DNA of 14,805 nt from Bryobacterales bacterium (lineage in GTDB: Bacteria; Acidobacteriota; Terriglobia; Bryobacterales; Bryobacteraceae), in assembly GCA_003132865.1 (NCBI GenBank), contig PKYZ01000354.1, forward strand, positions 1-14,805, written 5' to 3'. The position numbers and the translations under genes are program-made. Under the pieces are notes generated by a model. That model ran no database searches and was not told the DNA's origin. It worked only from the letters and a program-made list of their open reading frames with translations. Positions 5,940 to 12,535 of this stretch are shown piece by piece (positions within the stretch are counted from its first letter, which is position 1; every line of letters begins with the position of its first letter).

Positions 5940-6070
5940 GCAGTGCATCGCCGGCTGCCGGAACCGCGCCCAGCCTGAAACCACGGTTTCCGTTGCTACC
6001 AGAACGCCATAAGTAATTGCGCATCCGCTCCCTGTCGGGGCGCCCTCTGGGCCCGGCTCCGAATGGGTGT

Positions 6071-6113
6071 GGTACCGAGCCGCGCGCGTAAGGAAGCGGT
6101 TGTCGCGCAAACC
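6071..6113. repeat. Candidate dispersed intergenic repeat
   Basis: The 203-base gap 5940-6142 between two convergent genes holds no gene. Within it, a segment containing CCGAGCCGCG and CGTAAGGAAGCGG and ending GTTGTCGCGCAAACC looks like a short repeat I associate, from memory, with intergenic DNA of acidobacterial genomes. Only one copy is present here, so the window itself does not prove repetition. The segment has no coding features. Confidence 0.35.
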
Positions 6114-6142
6114 ATAGCGTCGCCGTGTTTAGAAGGGTATCT

Positions 6143-6880
6143 TCACAGTTTCTTCAAAATCTCCTTGGCTTCCTTCAATTTCACGAACTGCTTTTCCGCT
6201 TGATGGAATTCCCGCGTGTGCACCCGCCTCCTGGCCCCACTATGCTCCACCGGATACCGCAGATGCAGCATCTCGTGAAACATCACGTACTCCAGAGCAA
6301 CTCCCGGCACCGTTGGACTATCGAAGATCCGGCTGACGATGATCGCATTGTGCGACGGATCGAAATGGCCCAACCGGCTGCGCGAGGCCCCGCGGCTCCA
6401 GCCTAACTGCGGCCGGGCCAGCAATCCTTGGAAGTGCTCCGCGTTCAGCGCCTCGAACACCGTCTCCAAGTTATAATGACTACCTTGTGGGCCGGAGACA
6501 AACTTGCGGCCGCGGATCTGGCGGACCAGATGCATTTGGCGCCGCACATCCCGCCGGTTCAGGTACAGCCGGTAGCGGTGGGCGTAAATGCGCGCGGCCG
6601 GGCGGCGAAACAGCTTGCCCAACAGAATATAGGCCAGCGCTTCCACGACTGGAGCTGGAGCGCCCTCCAACAGATCCGAGATGCGCACATGGATGGCGCC
6701 GGATTCCAGACGGATGAAACTGTCGGCGTTGGCGAAACGGCAGAACTCCACTGCGATTCTTGGCAGTGGAGTACGAGGTTTGAATTCCCGGAAGACGCGG
6801 GCGTAGATTTCTTCCGGGCTTTCGAAAAGTAAGGCGCTTTGAAATCCGGAGACGGCAAAGCCCGAGCCGGGGTCTTGCAT
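6143..6880 (-). CDS. SprT-like zinc metalloprotease
   Basis: A 245-residue protein. The C-terminal half carries the SprT-like pattern: FEALNAEHFQGLL (142-154), LGWSR (159-163), a strand with NAIIVSRIFD, then HEMLH (202-206) with metal ligands His202 and His206 and catalytic Glu203, and His221 in the following VHTREF as third ligand. The N-terminal 110 residues are less typical, with a segment around 60-110 rich in Arg. It ends in a Lys-rich helix. No signal peptide is present, so the protein is cytosolic. Relatives are small zinc proteases of the SprT/Spartan group; the bacterial substrates are mostly unknown. The ATG at 6880 lies 47 bases from the divergent fabH start, and the two genes may share this short promoter space. 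No strong Shine-Dalgarno is seen. Confidence 0.85.
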   Translation of the reverse strand: MQDPGSGFAVSGFQSALLFESPEEIYARVFREFKPRTPLPRIAVEFCRFANADSFIRLESGAIHVRISDLLEGAPAPVVEALAYILLGKLFRRPAARIYAHRYRLYLNRRDVRRQMHLVRQIRGRKFVSGPQGSHYNLETVFEALNAEHFQGLLARPQLGWSRGASRSRLGHFDPSHNAIIVSRIFDSPTVPGVALEYVMFHEMLHLRYPVEHSGARRRVHTREFHQAEKQFVKLKEAKEILKKL

Positions 6881-6927
6881 TTCTCAACAATTTAACACAT
6901 CAGGGCCATTGGGGCCTTGGAGGAAAC

Positions 6928-7923
6928 TTGCCGAAAGCGAAAATCAGCGCGCTGGGCTGCTATGTGCCGCCGGGCGTGCTCACCAACAAAGATCTGGAAC
7001 GGATGGTCGACACGAACAGCGAATGGATCGTGGAACGCACGGGCATCTGCGAGCGGCACATCGCCGCTCCCGAAATGGCCACCTCCGACATGGGAACCGA
7101 GGCCGCGCGTGTGGCGCTGGCCGCCCGCGGCATCACGGGCGCCGAACTGGATGCCATTCTGGTCTGCACGGTGACGCCCGATATGCTGTTTCCGTCCACC
7201 GCGTGCCTGGTCCAGGATCGCCTGGGCGCCCACCGGGCGTGGGGCTTCGACCTGATCGCCGCCTGTTCCAGTTTTCTGTACGGCCTGACGACCGGGGCCG
7301 CCCTGATCGCCGCCGGCACGCACCGCAAAGTGCTGATCATCGGCGCCGATACCATGAGCCGGATCATCGATTACACGGACCGGGGAACCTGCATCCTGTT
7401 CGGCGACGGCGCGGGCGCCATGCTGCTGGAGCCCGCCGGCGAATCCGACGCCGGCGCGGGCTTCATCGATTTTATCGGCGAAATCGATGGATCGGGCGGC
7501 GATTTCCTCAAGATGCCGGCGGGTGGGAGCCGCCTCCCGGCCTCCGCCGAAACCGTCGAGAAGCGCCTGCACTTCGTACACCAGCAAGGCCAGCAGGTGT
7601 TCAAGTACGCGGTGAAGAAGATGTACGAGATGTGCTCGGAAGTGCTGGAGCGCAACGGCCTGAAGCCGTCCGACGTGGGCGTAATGATCCCCCATCAGGC
7701 CAACCGCCGCATCATCACCGGTGCCTGCGAACGCATGGGCCTGAAGCCTGAGCAAGTGGTGATCAATATCGACCGCTACGGCAATACGACCTCGGCGACG
7801 CTGCCGCTGGCCACCCGCGACGTCATCGAGCAGGGCCGGCTCAAAAAGGGCGACCTGGTCATGTTCGCCGCCGTGGGGGCAGGCTACACGGCGGGCGCGA
7901 GCCTCTGGCGCTGGGCGTATTGA
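6928..7923 (+). CDS. fabH: 3-oxoacyl-ACP synthase III (KAS III)
   Basis: A 331-residue thiolase-fold enzyme that condenses an acyl-CoA primer with malonyl-ACP to begin fatty-acid synthesis in the cytosol. The triad is complete: Cys113 in DLIAACSSFLYG, His256 in MIPHQANRR and Asn286 in DRYGNTTSA. The N-terminal WIVERTGICERH and the C-terminal GAGYTAGASLW are also typical. Length is normal. The start is TTG at 6928 with GGAGG (6919-6923) four bases upstream; this gives the standard PKAKISALGCYVPP opening and no ATG fits. No other fab gene is adjacent, so this is a stand-alone copy that could serve primary lipid synthesis or a secondary pathway. The stop codon is the first base pair of a hairpin (7921-7938). 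Confidence 0.95.
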   Translation: MPKAKISALGCYVPPGVLTNKDLERMVDTNSEWIVERTGICERHIAAPEMATSDMGTEAARVALAARGITGAELDAILVCTVTPDMLFPSTACLVQDRLGAHRAWGFDLIAACSSFLYGLTTGAALIAAGTHRKVLIIGADTMSRIIDYTDRGTCILFGDGAGAMLLEPAGESDAGAGFIDFIGEIDGSGGDFLKMPAGGSRLPASAETVEKRLHFVHQQGQQVFKYAVKKMYEMCSEVLERNGLKPSDVGVMIPHQANRRIITGACERMGLKPEQVVINIDRYGNTTSATLPLATRDVIEQGRLKKGDLVMFAAVGAGYTAGASLWRWAY

Positions 7924-7938
7924 CCGCCTTCGCGGTCA
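7921..7938. terminator. Hairpin overlapping the fabH stop codon
   Basis: TGACCGC (7921-7927) and GCGGTCA (7932-7938) form a perfect 7-bp stem around CTTC, beginning with the TGA stop itself. There is no T-tract after it, so factor-independent termination would be weak; it could instead protect the mRNA 3' end. Confidence 0.4.
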
Positions 7939-7975
7939 GCGATCAGCTTTCAGCAATCAGCTTTCAGCAGACAGC
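7934..7975. repeat. Heptanucleotide tandem repeat (NNTCAGC type)
   Basis: Six consecutive 7-base units follow fabH: GGTCAGC, GATCAGC, TTTCAGC, AATCAGC, TTTCAGC, AGACAGC. Five share TCAGC and the sixth ACAGC. The first unit shares bases with the fabH hairpin. Such 7-bp periodic repeats are known in intergenic DNA of several phyla. It overlaps the last codons of the doubtful ORF 7957-8178. Confidence 0.7.
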
Positions 7976-8178
7976 TCGCGGCGGGGGCGCTGCTTGGCCG
8001 GCACCGATTTGACGATCGTACGGCCCCGGCCGGCTGCAGGCAGCGGCGACTTCGCCTGGGCGGCGGCTGCGCTCAGGAGCGCCTTTACCTCCGGCCTGGT
8101 CAGCGCCGCCGCATTCTCCAGACGGATGAAGCGATTCTGATTTCCGCTGCGCAGCAGGATCTTGCCCAACGAGACCAT
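7957..8178 (-). CDS. Doubtful small ORF, possible gene remnant (73 aa)
   Basis: The frame gives a plausible protein-like core (SLGKILLRSGNQNRFIRLE, then LTRPEVKALLSAAAAQ) followed by a basic, low-complexity tail that runs into the heptad repeat. No Shine-Dalgarno precedes the ATG at 8178. The frame is open upstream to about 8260 without a good start, so this may be the 3' remnant of a longer gene. A faint resemblance to the end of DUF1801-type proteins is too weak to claim. It lies in the 439-base gap between fabH and the VWFA-related gene. Confidence 0.3.
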   Translation of the reverse strand: MVSLGKILLRSGNQNRFIRLENAAALTRPEVKALLSAAAAQAKSPLPAAGRGRTIVKSVPAKQRPRRELSAES

Positions 8179-8272
8179 GCAGTCCGACGGGCGTTCGGTC
8201 GTGCTGAACCCAATGACGAAAAGTTGTAGTTGTCGTAGTGTGTTGTCACTGGAAACCGGCTAATCCCATGAA

Positions 8273-8304
8273 TGAAGGCTGGCAAGGCTCGGGGCCAGCC
8301 TTCA
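8273..8304. terminator. Strong 11-bp hairpin downstream of the VWFA-related gene
   Basis: TGAAGGCTGGC (8273-8283) and GCCAGCCTTCA (8294-8304) pair perfectly around a 10-base loop. The 8305-8351 segment next to it can pair too (GGTTCGG with CCGAACC). It lies about 60 bases past the stop of the minus-strand gene 8363-9343 and is the best candidate for its 3' end, though no U-tract follows on either strand. Confidence 0.5.
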
Positions 8305-8362
8305 GGTTCGGGATTGGGTCGGTCAGTAAGGAACGCCGCACCATCCGAACCGGGTGGTCTCG

Positions 8363-9343
8363 TTACGGCACCGGCCAGTATCCCGCTCTGGTCCGCACTA
8401 CCAGGTCGGAACGATTCCGCACCGTCACGCGGATCTGATGGAACTCCTCCGGATCCGAATGCGGCGGGGTGAAGCTGATCAGATACTGATTGTGGATCTC
8501 CGCGCCAAGACTCTCAATCACTTCTTCCAGCCCTTTCTGCTTTAGAAACGAAACCCGCCGCCCGCCCGTATACTTGGCGAAAGCCTCCGCGATATTGGTC
8601 TTGGCGAGCTCCTGCATCTGGCCGAGCATGGCAAGCAGATCCTTCGCATCGCCCCATTCCGGATCGCGTGGCTTGCAGTTCTCGTGGTGCGCGTCGCACA
8701 CTGGCCCCCAGTCCGTCGAAGTGAACGGCGTCAGAAACCGCGAGTAAGTGATGAAGTAGACCGTCACATTCTCCCGCTGCGCGCGCGAGATGGCTTGTGC
8801 GAGCGGCATCTTGCTGCCGCGGTCCTTGCTCTCGCCGATGACAAACACTATCTTGCGGCTGTCTTTCCGCGCAGCTAGGAGATCGACGGCCTTAGCCACC
8901 GCCTCGATGGCGCTGCCACCGGAACCATGCGCCCGCACGTGCCGAAAAACTCCCTCTAGCGTCCCTGTATCCGAAGTGAAATCCTGCGCCAAAGTCACCT
9001 CCTGGCCATACCAGATCACCGCGGCCTCGCCGCGCTCGCCCGCCACCAGCGGTTCGATCATGCTGCCTATCTTCTTGATCTTGTCCAGGGCGGCCCAGGC
9101 CTCCTGCGTCGAGTTCACGGCGACCACCAGCGAAATCGGCATGGTCAGCTCATCCACCTGGATATTACGCGGCACATTGTTGTCCAAAAGGAGCAGGTCC
9201 GGGGGCGTCAGGCTCCGCACATAGTGGCCGGCCCGGTCGGTGATGGTGGTAGGGGCAACTACCAGCGGGACCGTAGTTTTGAGCGTGGTTTCTTGCGCCG
9301 GCATGAGCCATGCCATCGCGCACAGCAAGCCAGCGGGGCGCAT
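8363..9343 (-). CDS. Secreted VWFA-related protein of the acidobacterial type
   Basis: A 326-residue protein matching the VWFA-related family described from Acidobacteria (I recognise the TIGR03436 style). A short N-terminal export signal (AGLLCAMAWLMPAQ) is followed by the family's opening (TTVPLVVAPTTITDRAGHYV, then LTPPDLLLLDN), a VWA-like Rossmann domain at about 68-285 (PISLVVAVNST; RKIVFVIGESKDRGS; ENVTVYFITYSRFL), and the usual close (YLISFTPP; VRTRAGYWP). The metal-site DxSxS is absent: the aligned residues are A75-V-N77-S-T79. An insert with two cysteines (Cys216, Cys223) lies around 208-230. The family is usually exported; its role is unknown. Start choice is uncertain because no Shine-Dalgarno is visible; Met10 or Met14 are alternatives. 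Confidence 0.88.
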   Translation of the reverse strand: MRPAGLLCAMAWLMPAQETTLKTTVPLVVAPTTITDRAGHYVRSLTPPDLLLLDNNVPRNIQVDELTMPISLVVAVNSTQEAWAALDKIKKIGSMIEPLVAGERGEAAVIWYGQEVTLAQDFTSDTGTLEGVFRHVRAHGSGGSAIEAVAKAVDLLAARKDSRKIVFVIGESKDRGSKMPLAQAISRAQRENVTVYFITYSRFLTPFTSTDWGPVCDAHHENCKPRDPEWGDAKDLLAMLGQMQELAKTNIAEAFAKYTGGRRVSFLKQKGLEEVIESLGAEIHNQYLISFTPPHSDPEEFHQIRVTVRNRSDLVVRTRAGYWPVP

Positions 9344-9459
9344 ATCTTAACATCGCATAGCACGCCAGGTGCCGCGAAGCGGAAGCAACCTTCCTAGCGG
9401 CCCGAGCGTAGCACACGCGGGTTGCGGCATCTCAAAGGAGCAAGTGATCATCCATCGGC

Positions 9460-9488
9460 TTGAGGTTCTGTCACACGTGCTATATGGT
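9460..9488 (+). promoter_or_regulatory. Sigma-70-like promoter for the PEGA-domain gene
   Basis: TTGAGG (9460-9465) and TATGGT (9483-9488) are 17 bases apart. The predicted start near 9495 leaves a leader of about 50 bases containing AAGGAG before the ATG at 9544. The rest of the 200-base divergent gap shows no other clear signal. Confidence 0.45.
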
Positions 9489-9543
9489 ACGCTTATGCTG
9501 GTTCTGATCGGGCAGCCGATGCGCGACAGAAGGAGCCACGATA

Positions 9544-10323
9544 ATGAGTTACAAGGGCCTGACATGCCTGTTCCGCGTTTCTCTCCCCCTCCTTTCAGCG
9601 ATGCTAGTCGCGCAAACCGCGGGGCAAACCCTTAAAATCCAAGATGCGACGGCTGTTCGCCTATCGCTTACGGAATCCCTCAGCTCGGCTACGAATAGTG
9701 TCGATGATCCGGTTCGTTTCGAAGTGACGGAAGATGTAAAGGTGGGCGATCTCATCGCTATCCCCAGAGGTTCAACTGCCGTGGGCCACGTGGTAGAAGT
9801 CGAACCAAAGCGGCGCCTGGGCCGTGCCGGCAAATTGAACTTCTCCATCGATCATGTAAAGGCTCCCGACGGCGCCAATGTCCGCCTGAGGGCCTCATCC
9901 GCGAGGAAGGGAGAGGACAAGACTGGCACCGTTATTGTCGGGACTGTCTTGTTGTCGCCGCTTTTCTTGATCATGCGCGGCAAGGATGTGAGTATCCTAA
10001 AGGGTACTAACGTTATCGCATACGTAGACGGCGATCGGGAGATCGCCTTGCCGGGTACTCTCGCTATCGGTACCACGGCTGCGGGGAGCGCCCAAGCTGG
10101 CCCGGGCGTTCAGACGGCTGCCGTGTCGTTCACCTCGACTCCGGACGGCGCCGACGTTATCATTGATGGCAAGTACGCGGCAAGCACGCCATCAACACTC
10201 CAGTTGGCGGCCGGTGACCACAAGGTTTCCATAGAGAAGGGTGAGTTCAAGATCTGGCAGCGGACGATCACAGTTACCGTTGGCAGCAGCATCACGATGA
10301 GCGCAACGCTGGAAAAACAATAG
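9544..10323 (+). CDS. Exported PEGA-domain protein
   Basis: A 259-residue protein. A signal peptide covers about 1-28 (LFRVSLPLLSAMLVAQTAGQ). Residues 30-170 form a beta-rich domain (RFEVTEDVKVGDLIAIPRGS; VRLRASSARKGEDKTG) with one short hydrophobic segment (TVIVGTVLLSPLFLIM, 129-144). A PEGA domain occupies about 194-258: SFTSTPDGADVIIDGKYA, then GDHKVSIEKGEF, where the usual P-x-G-A is PDGA (200-203). PEGA modules are small beta domains found in envelope and surface proteins. AAGGAG lies about 10 bases before the ATG. The N-terminal region looks like a surface or periplasmic module; the ligand is unknown. The gene has its own promoter and a 97-base gap to the next gene. Confidence 0.82.
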   Translation: MSYKGLTCLFRVSLPLLSAMLVAQTAGQTLKIQDATAVRLSLTESLSSATNSVDDPVRFEVTEDVKVGDLIAIPRGSTAVGHVVEVEPKRRLGRAGKLNFSIDHVKAPDGANVRLRASSARKGEDKTGTVIVGTVLLSPLFLIMRGKDVSILKGTNVIAYVDGDREIALPGTLAIGTTAAGSAQAGPGVQTAAVSFTSTPDGADVIIDGKYAASTPSTLQLAAGDHKVSIEKGEFKIWQRTITVTVGSSITMSATLEKQ

Positions 10324-10420
10324 GTCTCCCGCGATCATGCTCGCACGACGCAACGCTCGAAGCCCGATGAAATGATCTCTCGGCTGTGGTAGAGTGGCAT
10401 CTGCGACTCGGAGGCGACGC

Positions 10421-11593
10421 ATGGCTCAAAGCGCGGCAATCGCTTGGCAGCAGAAGGCCGCCGCACAGCGCACCACCGTTCCCTGGCACATCTGGGCGTG
10501 CGCGCTGGCCGTAACTTCCGCCTCGTTCGGCGGTGTCTGGGACATATCCTGGCATGAGAGCATCGGCCGCGACACGTTCTGGACCGCGCCCCACTTATTT
10601 ATCCACTTTGGCGGCATCCTGTCCGGAGCGGCCGCAGCCTGGCTGATCTTCCACACCACGTTCAGCCGCTCACCCGCCGAGCGCGCCGGCGCGGTGCGCA
10701 TCTGGGGCTTCTACGGACCGCTGGGCGCATTTCTCTGCTGCTGGGGCGGGGTGGCCATGGTCACCTCGGCGCCATTCGATAACTGGTGGCACGCAGCCTA
10801 CGGACTGGATGTCAAGATCCTGAGCCCGCCGCATGTCGTGCTGATCCTCGGGCTGATGGCGATTCGCTTTGGCGCGGTGGTCTTGATCCTGGGAGAAATG
10901 CACCGGGCCGAAGGAGTCTTACGCCGCAAACTGCAGGCGCTGCTCCTCTATACGTTCATGTACCTGCTGGGCGTGGCCATCGCCGTGTTCCAGGAATACA
11001 CGTTCACCGACTACATGCATAGCGCGCTGTTTTACCTGCTGCTGTCGCTGTTTGCTCCCATGTTCCTGGTGGCGGTCGCGCAGGTTTCCGAGTTTCGCTG
11101 GGCGAGCACCGCGATCGCCGGCATCTTTACCACGCTGAACCTGATGTTCCTGTGGCTCCTGCCTCTGTTTTGCGCCGAGCCGAAGCTGGGTCCGGTGTAT
11201 CACCATGTGACCAGCTTCATCCCACCGCCCTTTCCACTGCTGATCGTCGTGCCGGCTCTGGCGCTCGACCTGTTGCGCCCCAGGCTGCAGACCTGGAACC
11301 GCTGGCGCCGTTCCGCCGCGTTCGGCGGGGTGTTCCTGGGAACGTTCGTGGCTGTGCAGTGGCCGTTCGCGAATTTTCTGCAGTCGCCGGCCGCCCGCAA
11401 CTGGGTCTTCGGAACGCAATATTTTCCCTTCTTCGTTCCACTCACCGATAACTGGGTGCGATACGTCTTCACCCAGGTGGAAAGCGGCGCGCCGGAGTTC
11501 TGGTTTCGAATGGCGCTGACCCTGGCGATCGCCATCCTCAGCGCTCGGGCCGGCCTATCGCTAGGCGGCTGGATGCGCCGCGTGCGCCGATAG
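10421..11593 (+). CDS. Polytopic membrane protein with duplicated D..WH...G.D motif
   Basis: A 390-residue protein with about ten membrane segments. The same pattern occurs twice near the N-terminus: D41-ISW-H45 ... G49-R-D51 ... PH(57-58), and D120-NWW-H124 ... G128-L-D130 ... PH(137-138). The spacing is identical up to the Asp and differs by one residue at PH. Each copy precedes a hydrophobic span, so the N-terminal half is probably an internal duplication placing His and Asp at the membrane face, possibly a metal or heme site. Other notable residues are H199-200 region (YMHSAL) and HH(261-262 area). GGAGG (10410-10414) six bases upstream fixes the ATG at 10421 over an in-frame GTG at 10394. 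No enzymatic family is recognised. The lipoprotein gene follows 83 bases later. Confidence 0.82.
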   Translation: MAQSAAIAWQQKAAAQRTTVPWHIWACALAVTSASFGGVWDISWHESIGRDTFWTAPHLFIHFGGILSGAAAAWLIFHTTFSRSPAERAGAVRIWGFYGPLGAFLCCWGGVAMVTSAPFDNWWHAAYGLDVKILSPPHVVLILGLMAIRFGAVVLILGEMHRAEGVLRRKLQALLLYTFMYLLGVAIAVFQEYTFTDYMHSALFYLLLSLFAPMFLVAVAQVSEFRWASTAIAGIFTTLNLMFLWLLPLFCAEPKLGPVYHHVTSFIPPPFPLLIVVPALALDLLRPRLQTWNRWRRSAAFGGVFLGTFVAVQWPFANFLQSPAARNWVFGTQYFPFFVPLTDNWVRYVFTQVESGAPEFWFRMALTLAIAILSARAGLSLGGWMRRVRR

Positions 11594-11610
11594 CATCACC
11601 TCAACCTCAT

Positions 11611-11657
11611 AGCCGCGGCAGATGCGGCTTGCAATCGGCACTGCCTTGTGATATTGC
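11611..11657 (+). promoter_or_regulatory. Hairpin and possible promoter before the lipoprotein gene
   Basis: AGCCGC (11611-11616) pairs with GCGGCT (11624-11629) across seven bases, just after the upstream gene. TTGCAA (11629-11634) and TATTGC (11652-11657) are 17 bases apart and would start transcription near 11664, almost on the Shine-Dalgarno. The promoter is a weak call; the gene may be read from upstream. Confidence 0.25.
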
Positions 11658-11676
11658 TTTCCTCGGAGGCATATCT

Positions 11677-12513
11677 ATGATCGATATGGCTAACCGAAGT
11701 GTGGCCCTGTGGGCCCTGATTGCAGTGAATCTGATCCTGTTGTCCTGTTCCGGCAGCAACGCGCCCGAGCCCGGCACTCCCGCGTTCTACTGGGCAGCCG
11801 CCAAGGAAACCTATGCCACAGGCGACTATCAGAAGACCGTCGAACACCTGGGCAACATTCTATCCAGCCAAAACGATTACGTCGCGCGCGCCCAGCCGTG
11901 GATGTTGGTCTTGACCTCCGGCATGGCTCAAGGCTATATGGATCTGGCCGAATCGTTCGAGGCCGGGGGCCACGCCAGTCACGCAAACACCACGAATTTT
12001 CACCGCCAGGTGAACACTTACCACGGCGCCGCCAACACGTTAGCGCTCCAGTTTGCCGACACCTTCTCGAAATTCCAGAGCAAGGACGAATACGTCACTC
12101 TGGCTTTTGCGTACCCCACCGGCAGTCCCACCGAAGTCGTGCTGCTCAACCGCGTCGCCGGCGGCGCCTGGCTGCCCGACGCCGAGATCGAAACCGCCCA
12201 GAAACGCGCCATCGAGCGCGCCGTGCTGTTGGCCACCTGCCGGGCCGCGGGCGCGAAAAACGATCCGGCCAAAGCCCAGGATCTGCTCAAGACCGGCGAG
12301 GCCAAGGTTCCACGAGCCGCGTTCTTGCACGCCATGGCGGCCGCGCTATTTGAAGAGTCCCAGTTGTACGCGCACAACAAGCTGGATCAGCCGGATAAGA
12401 TGAAGATCTTCTGCAGCCGCGCGCAGGAGGCTTTGAAGATGGTGCCTGCCTCCAAGGAGAGCCAGGATCTGGACAAGAAGATCCAGGCGGCCATGAAGAA
12501 GCTCAAAGCGTAA
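11677..12513 (+). CDS. Lipoprotein with TPR-like helical repeats
   Basis: A 278-residue protein. The signal peptide ends in a lipobox LLSC (21-24), so Cys24 would be lipidated and the protein anchored in the envelope. After a Pro-rich linker, residues 36-62 (FYWAAAKETYATGDYQKTVE and beyond) read like one tetratricopeptide hairpin, and the C-terminal third (AQDLLKTGEAKVPRAAFLHA; SRAQEALKMVPASKESQDLD) looks like more degenerate helical repeats. The centre contains a His/Asn-rich stretch (HASHANTTNFHRQVNTYHGA). GGAGG (11665-11669) lies seven bases before the chosen ATG; the open frame upstream to 11629 has no such site. Function is unknown; a scaffold role in the periplasm would suit the helical repeats. 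It converges on the glycosyltransferase gene with a 12-base gap. Confidence 0.82.
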   Translation: MIDMANRSVALWALIAVNLILLSCSGSNAPEPGTPAFYWAAAKETYATGDYQKTVEHLGNILSSQNDYVARAQPWMLVLTSGMAQGYMDLAESFEAGGHASHANTTNFHRQVNTYHGAANTLALQFADTFSKFQSKDEYVTLAFAYPTGSPTEVVLLNRVAGGAWLPDAEIETAQKRAIERAVLLATCRAAGAKNDPAKAQDLLKTGEAKVPRAAFLHAMAAALFEESQLYAHNKLDQPDKMKIFCSRAQEALKMVPASKESQDLDKKIQAAMKKLKA

Positions 12514-12519
12514 AACGGA

Positions 12520-12535
12520 CCGCGTTCACTCGCGG
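12520..12535 (-). terminator. Possible terminator of the glycosyltransferase gene
   Basis: On the minus strand, CCGCG and CGCGG form a 5-bp stem around a six-base loop that includes the glycosyltransferase stop codon, followed by TCCGTTTTA. The stem is short and the T-run has only four bases, so this is a weak call; it could serve both convergent genes. Confidence 0.35.

Noticed and set aside
5940..6142. Possible tRNA or small RNA in the gap before the metalloprotease gene
   Set aside because: I could not form a cloverleaf or find a T-loop sequence; only the candidate repeat is left.
6892..7755. Minus-strand open frame of 287 codons opposite fabH
   Set aside because: Antisense to fabH, which has its complete catalytic triad; the His/Gly/Ala-rich translation is a GC artefact.
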